Shown here piece after piece: positions 7,452 to 14,337 of a DNA stretch of 33,627 nucleotides. The stretch is from a virus: positions 1 through 33,627 of the IMG/VR virus record IMGVR_UViG_3300012178_000009; one strand, 5' to 3'. Position numbers and translations under genes: made by a program. Position 1 is the first letter of the stretch; each line of letters opens with the position of its first letter. Under the pieces are notes generated by a model that was not told the origin of the DNA, did no database searches, and saw only the letters and a list, made by a program, of their open reading frames with translations.

Positions 7452-7880
7452 TTAGAGCACGTTGAAGTACAGATACGCTTCACCGGTATCCACATCGTCC
7501 AGCGATTTGCCGGTCATCGAACCAACCGTGAGGTTGATCGCGGTCGCGCTGGTGGGCGAATACACCGCACCGGTACCCTTTTTCAGGATCACCTCGGTGC
7601 CGTTTTCGTTCACCTGCTGCGCGGCCAGCAGACTGGCCGCATCGCCGCTGATCCCAGCCGTGAATTCGATGTTGTTAAAGGCCGCATCGGATGCGTCTTT
7701 AAACGGCGTAATCAGTTCGGACTTCACCAACTCCACGCTTTTCCCCAGCCCCTTGGTCATCAGAGCGATAACCTGGGAGGTGTCTGCAGTGGATTCGGTC
7801 AGGTCTTCGTGAGTCACCACTACACGCACATTGGCGTTGTGCAGGGCGATTTCTTCATTCAGCAATGACATAATATTCAT
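7452..7880 (-). CDS. Small virion-type protein next to the major capsid gene (142 aa)
   Basis: A 142-aa protein beginning MNIMSLLNEEIALHNANVRVV. An alternative start is the internal MSLL, three codons in. It is acidic and beta-rich towards the C-terminus (LTVGSMTGKSLDDVDTGEAYLYFNVL). There is no family I can name. It lies 22 bp downstream of the major capsid gene and upstream of a terminator-like structure, the usual place of a head-decoration, capsid-vertex or head-completion protein. Function is inferred from position only. Confidence 0.65.
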   Translation of the reverse strand: MNIMSLLNEEIALHNANVRVVVTHEDLTESTADTSQVIALMTKGLGKSVELVKSELITPFKDASDAAFNNIEFTAGISGDAASLLAAQQVNENGTEVILKKGTGAVYSPTSATAINLTVGSMTGKSLDDVDTGEAYLYFNVL

Positions 7881-7902
7881 TTTAGTTTCTCCTGGTTTAG
7901 AC

Positions 7903-8916
7903 TTAGGTAAGGGCGGTGGGAATGTAGGAGAACTGACCCAGCGGGTTCAGACACTCCAGGGTATAAACCGCATCCGCATAGGCACGGTCACCCCCACCCT
8001 GATTTGCCATATGAATCAGACGGAGATCACGGGCGAAGTCCAAGTTCCACATATCCTTCATGAGAAACAATCCGCCGTAGCTCGTGGCAAAGGTGGATGC
8101 AGCCTCTTCGGCATTGGTAAGAAACAGGAAGTCACTCACCATCAAATCAATGTCGGCAGAATCAATTTCGATCCGGTCCACACATTCGATATATGCCTTG
8201 CTCGATGCGTCCTGATTTACCGCCCGCACATTGTGCTTGCTAGATATATCTTTCTGCACAGAGAGCCAGGTGCTGATTTGGCTTTTGAGCTGAATGCCCA
8301 CAATACCCACCATCTTGGCTTTGCCTTTGCGCTCTCCGTAAGCCGTCAGAGAAAGAGCTTTAAGCGCATCCTCATCAAACTCATTAAATGGCACCACGCT
8401 GCGGGCAGCGGGACGGTAGCCGGTAGGTACCGGGAGGGTGTCCTGTTCGGCGGTATCCAACCAGGAGCCTGCGCCACGGGTTTCTTTACCTTCGCTGCCA
8501 TCATCCTCATCACGGCAATCATGATTACAGAGAATCCGGCCTTCGATGCTGCGGGCCAAAACCACCAGCGATTCGTCGGTCTGATCCACCATCTCATCAG
8601 AGACCCCAGCCACGGTGTTCAAGCTGGCCAAATCGCCAACCGCCACACCATCGCGGGATTTCTGCCGGATGCCGTAGAGTTTCTTCCGGGGATTGTGGTT
8701 AAATTTGTTTACATCCTGGAGGTCAGGGACCCCTTTCAGGTTCGGGCTGCGGTGTTTCTTCACACCCCAGGAGGTCAGATCGTCCTCACTGGTTTTCTTC
8801 ATGCTCTTTTTGAACATGGCTTGCACAGGGGTGGTACCGATGTCTGCATTGGTAATCAATTCGACCAGACTTTCCGGAACATTTTCCTGCACGACTTCAT
8901 TCACTGGAATTGCCAT
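7903..8916 (-). CDS. Major capsid protein, SU10-like (HK97 fold)
   Basis: A 337-aa protein whose size, place after a scaffold-type gene and sequence pattern fit the SU10-like/DUF5309 family of HK97-fold capsid proteins. An N-terminal arm (residues 1-60) leads to a central domain with DGVAVGDLASLNTVAGVSDEMVDQ in segments, a helix ESLVVLARSIEGRILCNHDC, and a C-terminal domain ending AYADAVYTLECLNPLGQFSY. It assembles the icosahedral shell. A clear 18-bp gap with a Shine-Dalgarno-like sequence follows the scaffold gene. I am fairly sure of major capsid protein and less sure of the exact family. Confidence 0.78.
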   Translation of the reverse strand: MAIPVNEVVQENVPESLVELITNADIGTTPVQAMFKKSMKKTSEDDLTSWGVKKHRSPNLKGVPDLQDVNKFNHNPRKKLYGIRQKSRDGVAVGDLASLNTVAGVSDEMVDQTDESLVVLARSIEGRILCNHDCRDEDDGSEGKETRGAGSWLDTAEQDTLPVPTGYRPAARSVVPFNEFDEDALKALSLTAYGERKGKAKMVGIVGIQLKSQISTWLSVQKDISSKHNVRAVNQDASSKAYIECVDRIEIDSADIDLMVSDFLFLTNAEEAASTFATSYGGLFLMKDMWNLDFARDLRLIHMANQGGGDRAYADAVYTLECLNPLGQFSYIPTALT

Positions 8917-8934
8917 AGGATTTTTCCTTATTTA

Positions 8935-9903
8935 TTAGTTTTGAGTTCTCGCCAGCATCCTCTGCGTCAACCGACTCAGAAGCTCCTGCTGACCATTGGT
9001 GGGTTCCGGCGGCTGCACGCTGGTACGAACTGCAGTGCCATCAGTGCCCGGCTCTCTTGGAGGAGTCGGGGCTTTACTTTTCTGAGGTGCGGGAGCACTT
9101 TTGGCCGGGACACGTTCCATGCGCCGTCCTTTCAGCATTCTTCCCACCCACAACCGGCCCTCGGGCAAACTGCGCAATTCCGGCAACTCCGCAAACAACT
9201 CTTCCGCTTCCTCGTAGAGATCACTGTCCTCATCCAATAGATCAGGATACAGTTTCGCCACTTGTTCACGGTCGATCCGCTCACGATCACGCAACTGATC
9301 CGCCATTTCGGGCAGGGTCAGGTCGCGCTCATCCTCCAGGTCCGCCGCCAGCTTCTCCAGCTCCTCCACTTGCATGGTATCGCCAGACTGCTTATCGGTG
9401 TAACCCCCCTCCCGGATATACGAATTTACCACCCGCAACTGCTTGCGGATTTCGAGACGGCGGGAATCCACCTCCTCCATTGTGGTAAACGATTTCCGTG
9501 CGGGGGCTGCAGAAGAACCGGCTTGCGCCTGCTCCTCCAGCTCCTGAATGCGTTGCTGGGCAGATTCCAGTTCGGTCTCCGCCTTCTTGCGCTTATGGAT
9601 CTCCTTATTAATCCGCTTTTCAATGCGGCTCTTACGGCGATCCTCATTCGGATCATCTGCATCCTCCCCTGCTTCCGCAGCGGATTCTGGAGACTCCTCC
9701 TCCTCAGTTTCCGGTTCATCCTGCGCGGCGGCCTGCGCCTGCGCTTCATCGTCCAGACTTTCATCCGCCTTGGCGGATTCCTTCACAGCCTTTTCAGGTG
9801 TGTCGTTCGCAGACGAAATTTGCGGCGCCGCTGCGGGTACGCCGTTTACAGCCTTGGCGGCTGCCTGCTGGGATTCCAGCACTTTACGAATAGCTTCGCT
9901 CAT
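8935..9903 (-). CDS. Capsid scaffold protein (322 aa)
   Basis: The protein is highly charged and low in hydrophobics. Residues 30-90 are an acidic, Ala/Glu-rich stretch (DDEAQAQAAAQDEPETEEEESPES in parts). Residues 90-130 are a strong coiled coil (RIEKRINKEIHKRKKAETELESAQQRIQELEEQ). A long helical region follows (QLRDRERIDREQ, LYEEAEELFAELPEL), and the C-terminus is basic/proline-rich and ends in a helix (LLSRLTQRMLARTQN), the usual capsid-binding element. The acidic-coiled coil-helical layout directly upstream of the major capsid gene is typical of phage scaffolds. The ATG at 9903 has only a weak AGGA-type signal upstream. Confidence 0.8.
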   Translation of the reverse strand: MSEAIRKVLESQQAAAKAVNGVPAAAPQISSANDTPEKAVKESAKADESLDDEAQAQAAAQDEPETEEEESPESAAEAGEDADDPNEDRRKSRIEKRINKEIHKRKKAETELESAQQRIQELEEQAQAGSSAAPARKSFTTMEEVDSRRLEIRKQLRVVNSYIREGGYTDKQSGDTMQVEELEKLAADLEDERDLTLPEMADQLRDRERIDREQVAKLYPDLLDEDSDLYEEAEELFAELPELRSLPEGRLWVGRMLKGRRMERVPAKSAPAPQKSKAPTPPREPGTDGTAVRTSVQPPEPTNGQQELLSRLTQRMLARTQN

Positions 9904-10052
9904 AAACTTAATCCTGTTATGGTAGGTGATCGTACAACGATGTACGGGTGTGGAACACCTATAGCACAGAATTAAGTTTTACGTCAAAACGCTGTTCCCG
10001 TAACGCAGGCATCCTGCCTGCGGGATCATGGGCTTTCAGCCCGTTCCTCTCT
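9904..10052. promoter_or_regulatory. Control region upstream of scaffold/capsid with promoter-like boxes and palindromes
   Basis: On the minus strand TTGACG (9987-9982) and TATAGG (9963-9958) are separated by 18 bp. A palindrome CGTACA-ACGA-TGTACG lies at 9931-9946 and the dispersed element GGTGT-GGA-ACACC at 9947-9959, both between the -10-like box and the scaffold start. Further upstream (10003-10045) are two REP-like hairpins, one reading gcaggcatcctgcctgc. A late promoter for scaffold and capsid is plausible; no transcription data exist. Confidence 0.4.
9946..9960. repeat. Dispersed palindrome copy 1 (GGTGT-GGA-ACACC)
   Basis: GGGTGTGGAACACCT, 15 bp, preceded by TGTAC. It is one of six copies in the window with consensus AGGTGT-NNN-ACACCT and a conserved GTAC-type flank. 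It lies 42 nt upstream of the scaffold start codon. Confidence 0.85.
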
Positions 10053-10139
10053 TCATCTCACTTCCAGCTCCATCCCCTTCACCTCACAAAGCCTTTGCGT
10101 AATCGGAATATGATCATACCAAGGTTTTCTAATCTTCAC
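10053..10139 (-). CDS. Tiny candidate gene (28 aa)
   Basis: A GTG start at 10139 overlaps the stop of the upstream membrane gene (GTGA) and is preceded by a strong GGAGGTGG Shine-Dalgarno. The frame encodes 28 residues beginning MKIRKPWYDHIPITQR and ends at a TGA at 10053. The overlap style matches real gene junctions in this operon. The peptide is basic/aromatic with no membrane helix. With so short a frame, coding is uncertain and no function can be given. Confidence 0.4.
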   Translation of the reverse strand: MKIRKPWYDHIPITQRLCEVKGMELEVR

Positions 10140-10375
10140 AATCCACCTCCCACCTGCCGAATCTCCGCCAGGGTCTTCTCCATCCGGTCCAATCCCGCGC
10201 CCGCCTCATCCAGATTGCGCTCGGTGATGCTCCACACCACCACCAGAAACAACCCAAACAACGCCATGGCCAGCAGGAATTTTAGGAACATCATCTGCTC
10301 CCGCCTTTCCCGCTCCCGGCGGATTTGCAGATATTTCAGGGTGCCCAGATCAATAGGTTCATATTCTGCTTTCAT
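10136..10375 (-). CDS. Small membrane protein with flanking charged helices (79 aa)
   Basis: A 79-aa protein: a cytoplasmic-type N-terminus, a very basic/acidic stretch (RRERERREQ), a transmembrane helix at about 29-50 (MFLKFLLAMALFGLFLVVVW), then a helix ERNLDEAGAGLDRMEKTLAEI that looks coiled-coil forming. It overlaps the upstream gene by four bases. Such small membrane proteins between structural genes can be holins or virion/ejection accessories. No family is recognised. Confidence 0.62.
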   Translation of the reverse strand: MKAEYEPIDLGTLKYLQIRRERERREQMMFLKFLLAMALFGLFLVVVWSITERNLDEAGAGLDRMEKTLAEIRQVGGGL

Positions 10376-10578
10376 GCCATTTCCCCTATAGAATACATTT
10401 TCTTTTTAACCTCGACCACGGCATTCGCATATGCCTGCCGGAAACAGCAACGCTCCTCCGGAAGCAGCGGTTCCAGATCCGCCTGCATATTCAAGGCTTT
10501 CACAATGTTCCCCTCCTGGTAATACGCCACCGCCACATCCGCAGCGAACCGTATTAAATGCTCTGCCCGGCCGCTCAT
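10372..10578 (-). CDS. Small unknown protein (68 aa)
   Basis: A 68-aa helical protein (AEHLIRFAADVAVAYYQEGNIVKALNMQADLEPLLPEERCCFRQAYANAV in segments) with a vicinal Cys pair. It overlaps the exonuclease gene upstream (ATGA) and the membrane gene downstream. The helix-turn-helix spacing loosely recalls TPR-like helices, but that is weak. Function unknown. Confidence 0.6.
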   Translation of the reverse strand: MSGRAEHLIRFAADVAVAYYQEGNIVKALNMQADLEPLLPEERCCFRQAYANAVVEVKKKMYSIGEMA

Positions 10579-11135
10579 GATCTTGCTCCTTTCAGCAGCT
10601 GCCGGATCTCCAGCAAGGTTTCCACCTGCTGCACCGCATCCTCCAGCGCATTATGGGTTTTCTCTTTGCGCGGCAGATCCGCCTCGCGCACCAGCGTATT
10701 CATATCCCGCCGCTGTTTCGGATAGCAAAAATCCTGATCCGCCCACTGGATTACATGCGTCTCCAAAATCCGCAGATCAAAGAAATCCGCATACTTGGAT
10801 GAACACCACAGCAAAGGCTCTTCATCGTCTTCATCCCCATAAATGAAATCCACCAAAGCTTCCATGCAGGGTCCGGGTGCCGTGGCCTCATCCGCCAGCC
10901 GCTTCTCCAGCCACAAAGGCAACCGACCGGTCAGGGCGGCCTGCTGAATCCACCAGTTATAAGTCAGCACATCACGCTCCCCATTACCCTGTTTCGGGAA
11001 AAGGTGACAAGTTTTCAGCACCCCGCTGGCATTAAACCGCACCGCCGCAATCTCCGTAACCTCCAGCCGCGCACCCGCATCATGATACTCCGGCAAGGCC
11101 AGCGTCTCAATATCTATCATTATTTCTGATTTCAT
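10575..11135 (-). CDS. DEDDh 3'-5' exonuclease, Rv2179c-like
   Basis: A 186-aa protein with the RNase H-fold exonuclease motifs in order: Exo I MIDIETL (Asp8, Glu10), then VTEIAAVRF, the Exo II-type segment YADFFDLRIL (Asp117/Asp120), and Exo III HNALEDAVQQ (His161, Asp166). The short length and the NWWIQQ segment after Exo I match the Rv2179c-like/DUF5051 phage exonucleases. It would degrade DNA or RNA 3'-5'; possible roles are DNA processing or host nucleic-acid turnover. It heads a short set of overlapping genes inserted between the scaffold/capsid block and the portal block. Shine-Dalgarno GGAG lies upstream of the ATG. Confidence 0.8.
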   Translation of the reverse strand: MKSEIMIDIETLALPEYHDAGARLEVTEIAAVRFNASGVLKTCHLFPKQGNGERDVLTYNWWIQQAALTGRLPLWLEKRLADEATAPGPCMEALVDFIYGDEDDEEPLLWCSSKYADFFDLRILETHVIQWADQDFCYPKQRRDMNTLVREADLPRKEKTHNALEDAVQQVETLLEIRQLLKGARS

Positions 11136-11158
11136 GCTTTTTCTCCGTTTTGGTTTTT

Positions 11159-11282
11159 AACCACTGATGAACACTGATTCACACTGATTCACACTGATGA
11201 AATGCGTTCTGCTTGTCGGGCAGCCTGCAAATTATTCGTTTCATTGTGCTGGATCAGTGTGTATCAGTGTTCATCAGTGGTT
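11159..11282. repeat. Long inverted repeat with CACTGAT units (MITE/REP-like)
   Basis: Arms at 11159-11187 and 11254-11282 are inverted copies of 29 bp with one mismatch. The left arm is built of short units (ACTGATTCAC repeated). Inner bases also partly pair (TGATGAAA with TTTCAT). No open frame lies in the element, which fills the 164-bp gap between two genes. It looks like a small non-autonomous insertion or a REP-type hairpin. I recall CACTGAT/CACAGAT-type repeats in environmental genomes, but that is memory only. Confidence 0.8.
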
Positions 11283-11299
11283 GATTTATGTCATTACTT

Positions 11300-11737
11300 T
11301 TACGTACAGGTGTCCAACACCTGCTTACGCCTTTTTCTTCTTTTCCTTTTCAGGTCCGGCAGCGCGGGCAAGCTATTGCCCGGATCCTCAATAAATTCGT
11401 GCAGCATGGCCAGGGTTTCCGCATTGGAAAACAGCGCATAGATAAAAGACGGCGGCACCTGCTGAGCCAACAGCGCCCGGATATCCTCCGACCTGGGCCG
11501 CAAATCATCCACCGTCCATTCCATTTCCCAGAGAATGGTGTTGGAATTACCCGGTGCCTCCCGCCAGCATGTCACCGCATAAGGCAACCCCCTCCCGCCA
11601 CGCACCCGCCGCCGGTACATCACCGCCCGCGCCACCTCCGCTGGATCTTCGCTCCAATACTCCCGGCCATCCGCCCACTCCAGATGCAGCTCCGTGCAGA
11701 AAACCCGATCTATTGGATCTAAGGACAACCCCTGCAT
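11300..11737 (-). CDS. Unknown phage protein, repeat-derived C-terminus (145 aa)
   Basis: The start at 11737 is chosen because it overlaps the stop of the 50-aa gene (TGATG) and removes ten unsupported codons. The protein begins MQGLSLDPIDRVFCTELHLEW, is Trp-rich (LEWADGREYWSED, WREAPG, WEMEWTVDDL) and has a basic tail (LKRKRRKRRK). The last residues (VLDTCT) are encoded by the dispersed palindrome. The family is not recognised. It sits in an accessory cluster of overlapping small genes. Confidence 0.6.
   Translation of the reverse strand: MQGLSLDPIDRVFCTELHLEWADGREYWSEDPAEVARAVMYRRRVRGGRGLPYAVTCWREAPGNSNTILWEMEWTVDDLRPRSEDIRALLAQQVPPSFIYALFSNAETLAMLHEFIEDPGNSLPALPDLKRKRRKRRKQVLDTCT
11308..11322. 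repeat. Dispersed palindrome copy 2 (AGGTGT-CCA-ACACCT)
   Basis: A perfect 6-bp inverted repeat with a 3-nt centre, preceded by CGTAC and followed by GCTT, like copy 3. It overlaps the last codons of the 145-aa gene. Confidence 0.88.
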
Positions 11738-11889
11738 CACCTCCCCCGCCCCGTCAGAATCCACCACGCAATCCGAAAGCGTTCCCCGAAAGGCCGCTGA
11801 CGCAACCCCAGCAACAATCCCCGCGCCGTAGCCAGCTTCTTCACCTTGGCCTTCAACATATCCCGGCGCGCATAACGTTTATTGCTCAT
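11737..11889 (-). CDS. Small basic protein (50 aa)
   Basis: A 50-codon frame beginning MSNKRYARRDMLKAKVKKLATARG and ending at 11737. The start overlaps the upstream stop (ATGA) and the stop overlaps the next start (TGATG), so it fits the operon exactly. It is very basic (about 14 Lys/Arg) and helical, with a Trp pair near the end. It could bind nucleic acid or be a small structural protein; no family is recognised. Confidence 0.55.
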   Translation of the reverse strand: MSNKRYARRDMLKAKVKKLATARGLLLGLRQRPFGERFRIAWWILTGRGR

Positions 11890-12215
11890 GACGCGCCTCC
11901 ATCAACAAATCCCGCCTCGGAATTCGGCTTTATCGCCTCATCCGAGCGGGTTGCGTTGTCTTCGTAAAACCCTTCGAACTCCTCCGGAAACCATCGATCG
12001 ACCGCTTCCTCATCCTCCTCATCTGGATCAATATAGATAGGACAAATAGCTGGGTCGCACGGATTATTAAGATTTTCAGAATGCGAGCAATCCCAGTCTT
12101 GCCAACGGTGAGGGGCTTCTCCCTCTTTTGTCTCACGACGTACAACATGTGCAAATTTACATTGTTGTCTGCAATCCTTAAAAGATCCCTCTTTATATCC
12201 GTCAGGGCAAATCAT
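11886..12215 (-). CDS. Cys-rich acidic protein, possible metal binding (109 aa)
   Basis: A 109-aa protein with six Cys in the first 60 residues (MICPDGY, FKDCRQQCKF, WDCSHSE, NPCDPAICP) and two His, consistent with a zinc-binding module. The C-terminus is strongly acidic (DPDEEDEEAVDRWFPEEFEGFYED). Overlaps on both sides (ATGA) support coding. I do not recognise the family. Confidence 0.6.
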   Translation of the reverse strand: MICPDGYKEGSFKDCRQQCKFAHVVRRETKEGEAPHRWQDWDCSHSENLNNPCDPAICPIYIDPDEEDEEAVDRWFPEEFEGFYEDNATRSDEAIKPNSEAGFVDGGAS

Positions 12216-12493
12216 AAAATACCTCCATCAGTTTCAACCAAACATTCCTGCGAATCTCGCAAGCTCGATCCGCAGACTTCGGCGTTATTTAAAACCTGAT
12301 AGTGGGTCGCATACCTCCGAGCTGCCCTTATCCTTAATTTCAAGAGCTGGGCATTAATGTTGGCCCGTGACGTATTCGGAGAATACAACCCCTCATCAAT
12401 GAGTCGGCGGATAAGAGCGCCGGAGGAAAGCTTTTTGACTTCAGGCCAATTTCTGGCCATGAACTCTATTCGTTGGCGACGGTCTGAGGTCAT
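12212..12493 (-). CDS. Small helical protein, possible DNA-binding (93 aa)
   Basis: A 93-aa basic protein. Residues 10-50 (FMARNWPEVKKLSSGALIRRLIDEGLYSPNTSRANINAQLLKLR in segments) have the helix-loop-helix spacing of a small winged or helix-turn-helix fold, but no signature allows a family call. It overlaps the end of the 475-aa gene and the start of the Cys-rich gene. Confidence 0.5.
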   Translation of the reverse strand: MTSDRRQRIEFMARNWPEVKKLSSGALIRRLIDEGLYSPNTSRANINAQLLKLRIRAARRYATHYQVLNNAEVCGSSLRDSQECLVETDGGIL

Positions 12494-13917
12494 AACAAGT
12501 CCTCCGTCCGAACCTCGTTCCTCGGTCCGGACAAGTCAGCGTTGTATCGCAGATGCATTTTCATGCCTCTTCCCCCTCTTCCTCTTTTATCTGAATGGTG
12601 AGCAGGCGCGTTTCCGCATTCATCAGACTTGGAATTACTTCCTGCGGGTCTACCCTTTCCCCTTTTTGACTCCTTATCCTGTTTCGCCTCCTGAATCACT
12701 CCCCTCTCCTGCTCACTCATTCCGGCAAGCCTTTCCAGAACCTTTTCCTCATCCAGATTCGGCTGTGCTTCAGCATTGACCTTTATCAAAGGCCATAGGC
12801 GGCTTTTCCAGGTAGGGAATCCTTCAAGAAAAGTTCCATCAAAATCCGGTTCATGTTTATCATATTCAAACCCGGCAAGCCATTCCGCGTCAGTATTCGG
12901 CCAGTCCGGCAAGACCTCCGCCCGAATTGCGGGTCGAATATCCTCCCCTGTAATTCCCTCGAACGTGTCCAGCATCTCCACTAGGAAATGACTACGGGCC
13001 ACAAATAGACCTTCTACCTGTTTTCTACGGTCCCGGATCACTTTGACAATCTTCCGGGCTTGTGTTCGGTTCAGCTTCACTCCGTAAGCCTTGGCAGTAG
13101 ATTTCCATAGTGTCAGAATCTCTGCATCCAGATTCTTTCGTACCTCTCTTTTCTCGGAATCAATCCGTTTCCGGTGATGATCTTCCTGCCCCTCTCGATA
13201 CTTTTTAATCCGCTTATCCTCGGCCTGATATTCCTTTGATGCCTGTATCTCCTTCGCTTTCAGGAAGAGTTCATCCATGCCGGGTTGCAATTCGACCTGA
13301 AGCTCCCAAAGCTTCTGACCCAGCTCCTTTGCTCTCGGAGAATTCCGAACATCTGCAGGAGACTTCCCCGCCTTCAATTCTTTCTGTTCTTGCTTCTCGA
13401 TCTGCTCCCGGATCTGCTCCATCTGAAATTCGATTCTATCACCCCGCTCCACTTTTATCCTTTTCCACTCCCGCCGCCTTTTCTGTTGCGCCTTTTTCCG
13501 TGCCTCCTCGAAAGCCTGTATTTCCGGAAAATCCTTTCCCTCTGTCCATCGCTTTTCGTCCTCATGGGCAGCCCCGGCCGCGTTCCATTCCTTGACGTTC
13601 TTTAGTTCCAGGTCGGAATGTGCCGAAAGGGTTTTTTCAATCGCCCATCCGAATTCCGATCCCCTCCCGCCGATTCCTCCCCACAAGCTTTCGATCCGGT
13701 CCGGTGGCGCGTTTAAGTCTGGGGCAGGATAGCCATCTTGTGTGTCCGGAGTCAGTTCCAGCAGATTCCCTGCATCCGTCACCAACCGCCACACCTTACC
13801 GTGGATCGTATTTATGTGTTGAAACGCCATGACAGCCACGAATCGGCGGTCATGCTCCATTATTCCTTTAACGGTCACAGCAGGGCGTGGGTTGAGGCTT
13901 CCATGATGCATTTTCAT
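12490..13917 (-). CDS. Large charged coiled-coil protein in a direct-repeat-flanked insertion (475 aa)
   Basis: The N-terminal ~110 residues (KGIMEHDRRFVAVMAFQHINTIHGKVWRLVT, then LWGGIGGRGSEFGWAIEKTLSAH) look folded. The middle (130-290) is very charged and helical (KKAQQKRRREWKRIKVERGDRIEFQ). A folded-looking C-terminal part follows (PDWPNTDAEWLAGFEYDKHEPDFDGTFLEGFPTWKS). I do not recognise it. The last ~45 codons read through the second copy of a 74-bp direct repeat in a shifted frame and then continue into an older 24-codon frame (MKMHLRYNADLSG), so the natural C-terminus was probably altered on insertion. No HNH, GIY-YIG or transposase motif is visible. Confidence 0.62.
   Translation of the reverse strand: MKMHHGSLNPRPAVTVKGIMEHDRRFVAVMAFQHINTIHGKVWRLVTDAGNLLELTPDTQDGYPAPDLNAPPDRIESLWGGIGGRGSEFGWAIEKTLSAHSDLELKNVKEWNAAGAAHEDEKRWTEGKDFPEIQAFEEARKKAQQKRRREWKRIKVERGDRIEFQMEQIREQIEKQEQKELKAGKSPADVRNSPRAKELGQKLWELQVELQPGMDELFLKAKEIQASKEYQAEDKRIKKYREGQEDHHRKRIDSEKREVRKNLDAEILTLWKSTAKAYGVKLNRTQARKIVKVIRDRRKQVEGLFVARSHFLVEMLDTFEGITGEDIRPAIRAEVLPDWPNTDAEWLAGFEYDKHEPDFDGTFLEGFPTWKSRLWPLIKVNAEAQPNLDEEKVLERLAGMSEQERGVIQEAKQDKESKRGKGRPAGSNSKSDECGNAPAHHSDKRGRGGRGMKMHLRYNADLSGPRNEVRTEDLL
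12553..12626. repeat. 74-bp direct repeat, downstream copy
   Basis: It matches 13906-13979 at 72 of 74 positions (tt for cc is the only visible difference). This copy holds the coding end of the 121-aa gene out of frame inside the 475-aa gene, and an ATG (12564) in the same context as the real start at 13917. The in-frame 24-codon remnant runs 12564-12490. Confidence 0.92.
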
Positions 13918-13979
13918 GCCTCTTCCCCCTCTTCCTCTTCCATCTGAATGGTGAGCAGGCGCGTTTCCGCATTCATCAG
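13906..13979. repeat. 74-bp direct repeat, upstream copy
   Basis: This copy covers the 3' end of the 121-aa gene (ALMNAETRLLTIQMEEEEGEEA) and the start codon of the 475-aa gene. With the other copy it brackets about 1.28 kb of unique DNA. Confidence 0.92.
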
Positions 13980-14279
13980 GGCGCGGATTTCACCCACCAG
14001 TTCGCGCAGGCTGTTGTCGGGTTTGCCTTCTACGGCCAACTCCTCCATGCACTCTTCCCGGTCGTGGCGCAGCACGGTGACGATGGCTTGCATGATGGGG
14101 TGCTCACGGTTGCGGCGCAGAATCTTGGCCGCCTCGCGGTAATTCAAGCCTTTATTCCATTTGGTGAGGTAGCGCAGGGCTTTGGCCTGCTCTTCCTGCA
14201 GCTTCGCCTGCATCTCTGCGGCGGCGGCTTCCATATCCGGCGGGGTGTCAGTCGCCGGGGTGTCGTTTTCGGGGGTCAT
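13914..14279 (-). CDS. Small acidic-ended helical protein upstream of the insertion (121 aa)
   Basis: A 121-aa, almost wholly helical protein (MEAAAAEMQAKLQEEQAKALRYLTKWNKG, NYREAAKILRRNREHPIMQAIVTVLRHDREECMEEL in segments) with a Glu-rich C-terminus. A clear AGGAGA Shine-Dalgarno precedes the ATG. It lies right after the portal gene, with a dispersed palindrome 43 nt upstream of its start. It could be a small virion or head-completion protein; no family is recognised. Confidence 0.65.
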   Translation of the reverse strand: MTPENDTPATDTPPDMEAAAAEMQAKLQEEQAKALRYLTKWNKGLNYREAAKILRRNREHPIMQAIVTVLRHDREECMEELAVEGKPDNSLRELVGEIRALMNAETRLLTIQMEEEEGEEA

Positions 14280-14322
14280 GCTTTTTCTCCTGGTTATTTA
14301 TTCATCTTTCACAAATATGTAC

Positions 14323-14337
14323 AGGTGTCAAACACCT
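14323..14337. repeat. Dispersed palindrome copy 3 (AGGTGT-CAA-ACACCT)
   Basis: A perfect 6-bp inverted repeat with a 3-nt centre, preceded by TGTAC. It covers the end of the portal gene and lies 43 nt upstream of the next gene, the same distance as copy 1. The minus strand of the centre reads TTGACA. Confidence 0.88.

Noticed and set aside
7831-9240. A 469-codon plus-strand frame opposite the capsid and scaffold genes (similarly 15186-16154 opposite the portal and 17535-18602 opposite terminase).
   Set aside because: These frames are antisense to strongly supported genes and have shadow-type composition (His/Arg/Pro/Leu-rich); no Shine-Dalgarno or domain supports them.
12490-13917. Homing endonuclease or transposase interpretation of the inserted 475-aa gene.
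   Set aside because: No HNH, GIY-YIG, LAGLIDADG or DDE motif is visible; the direct repeats are long homologous stretches, not target-site duplications.
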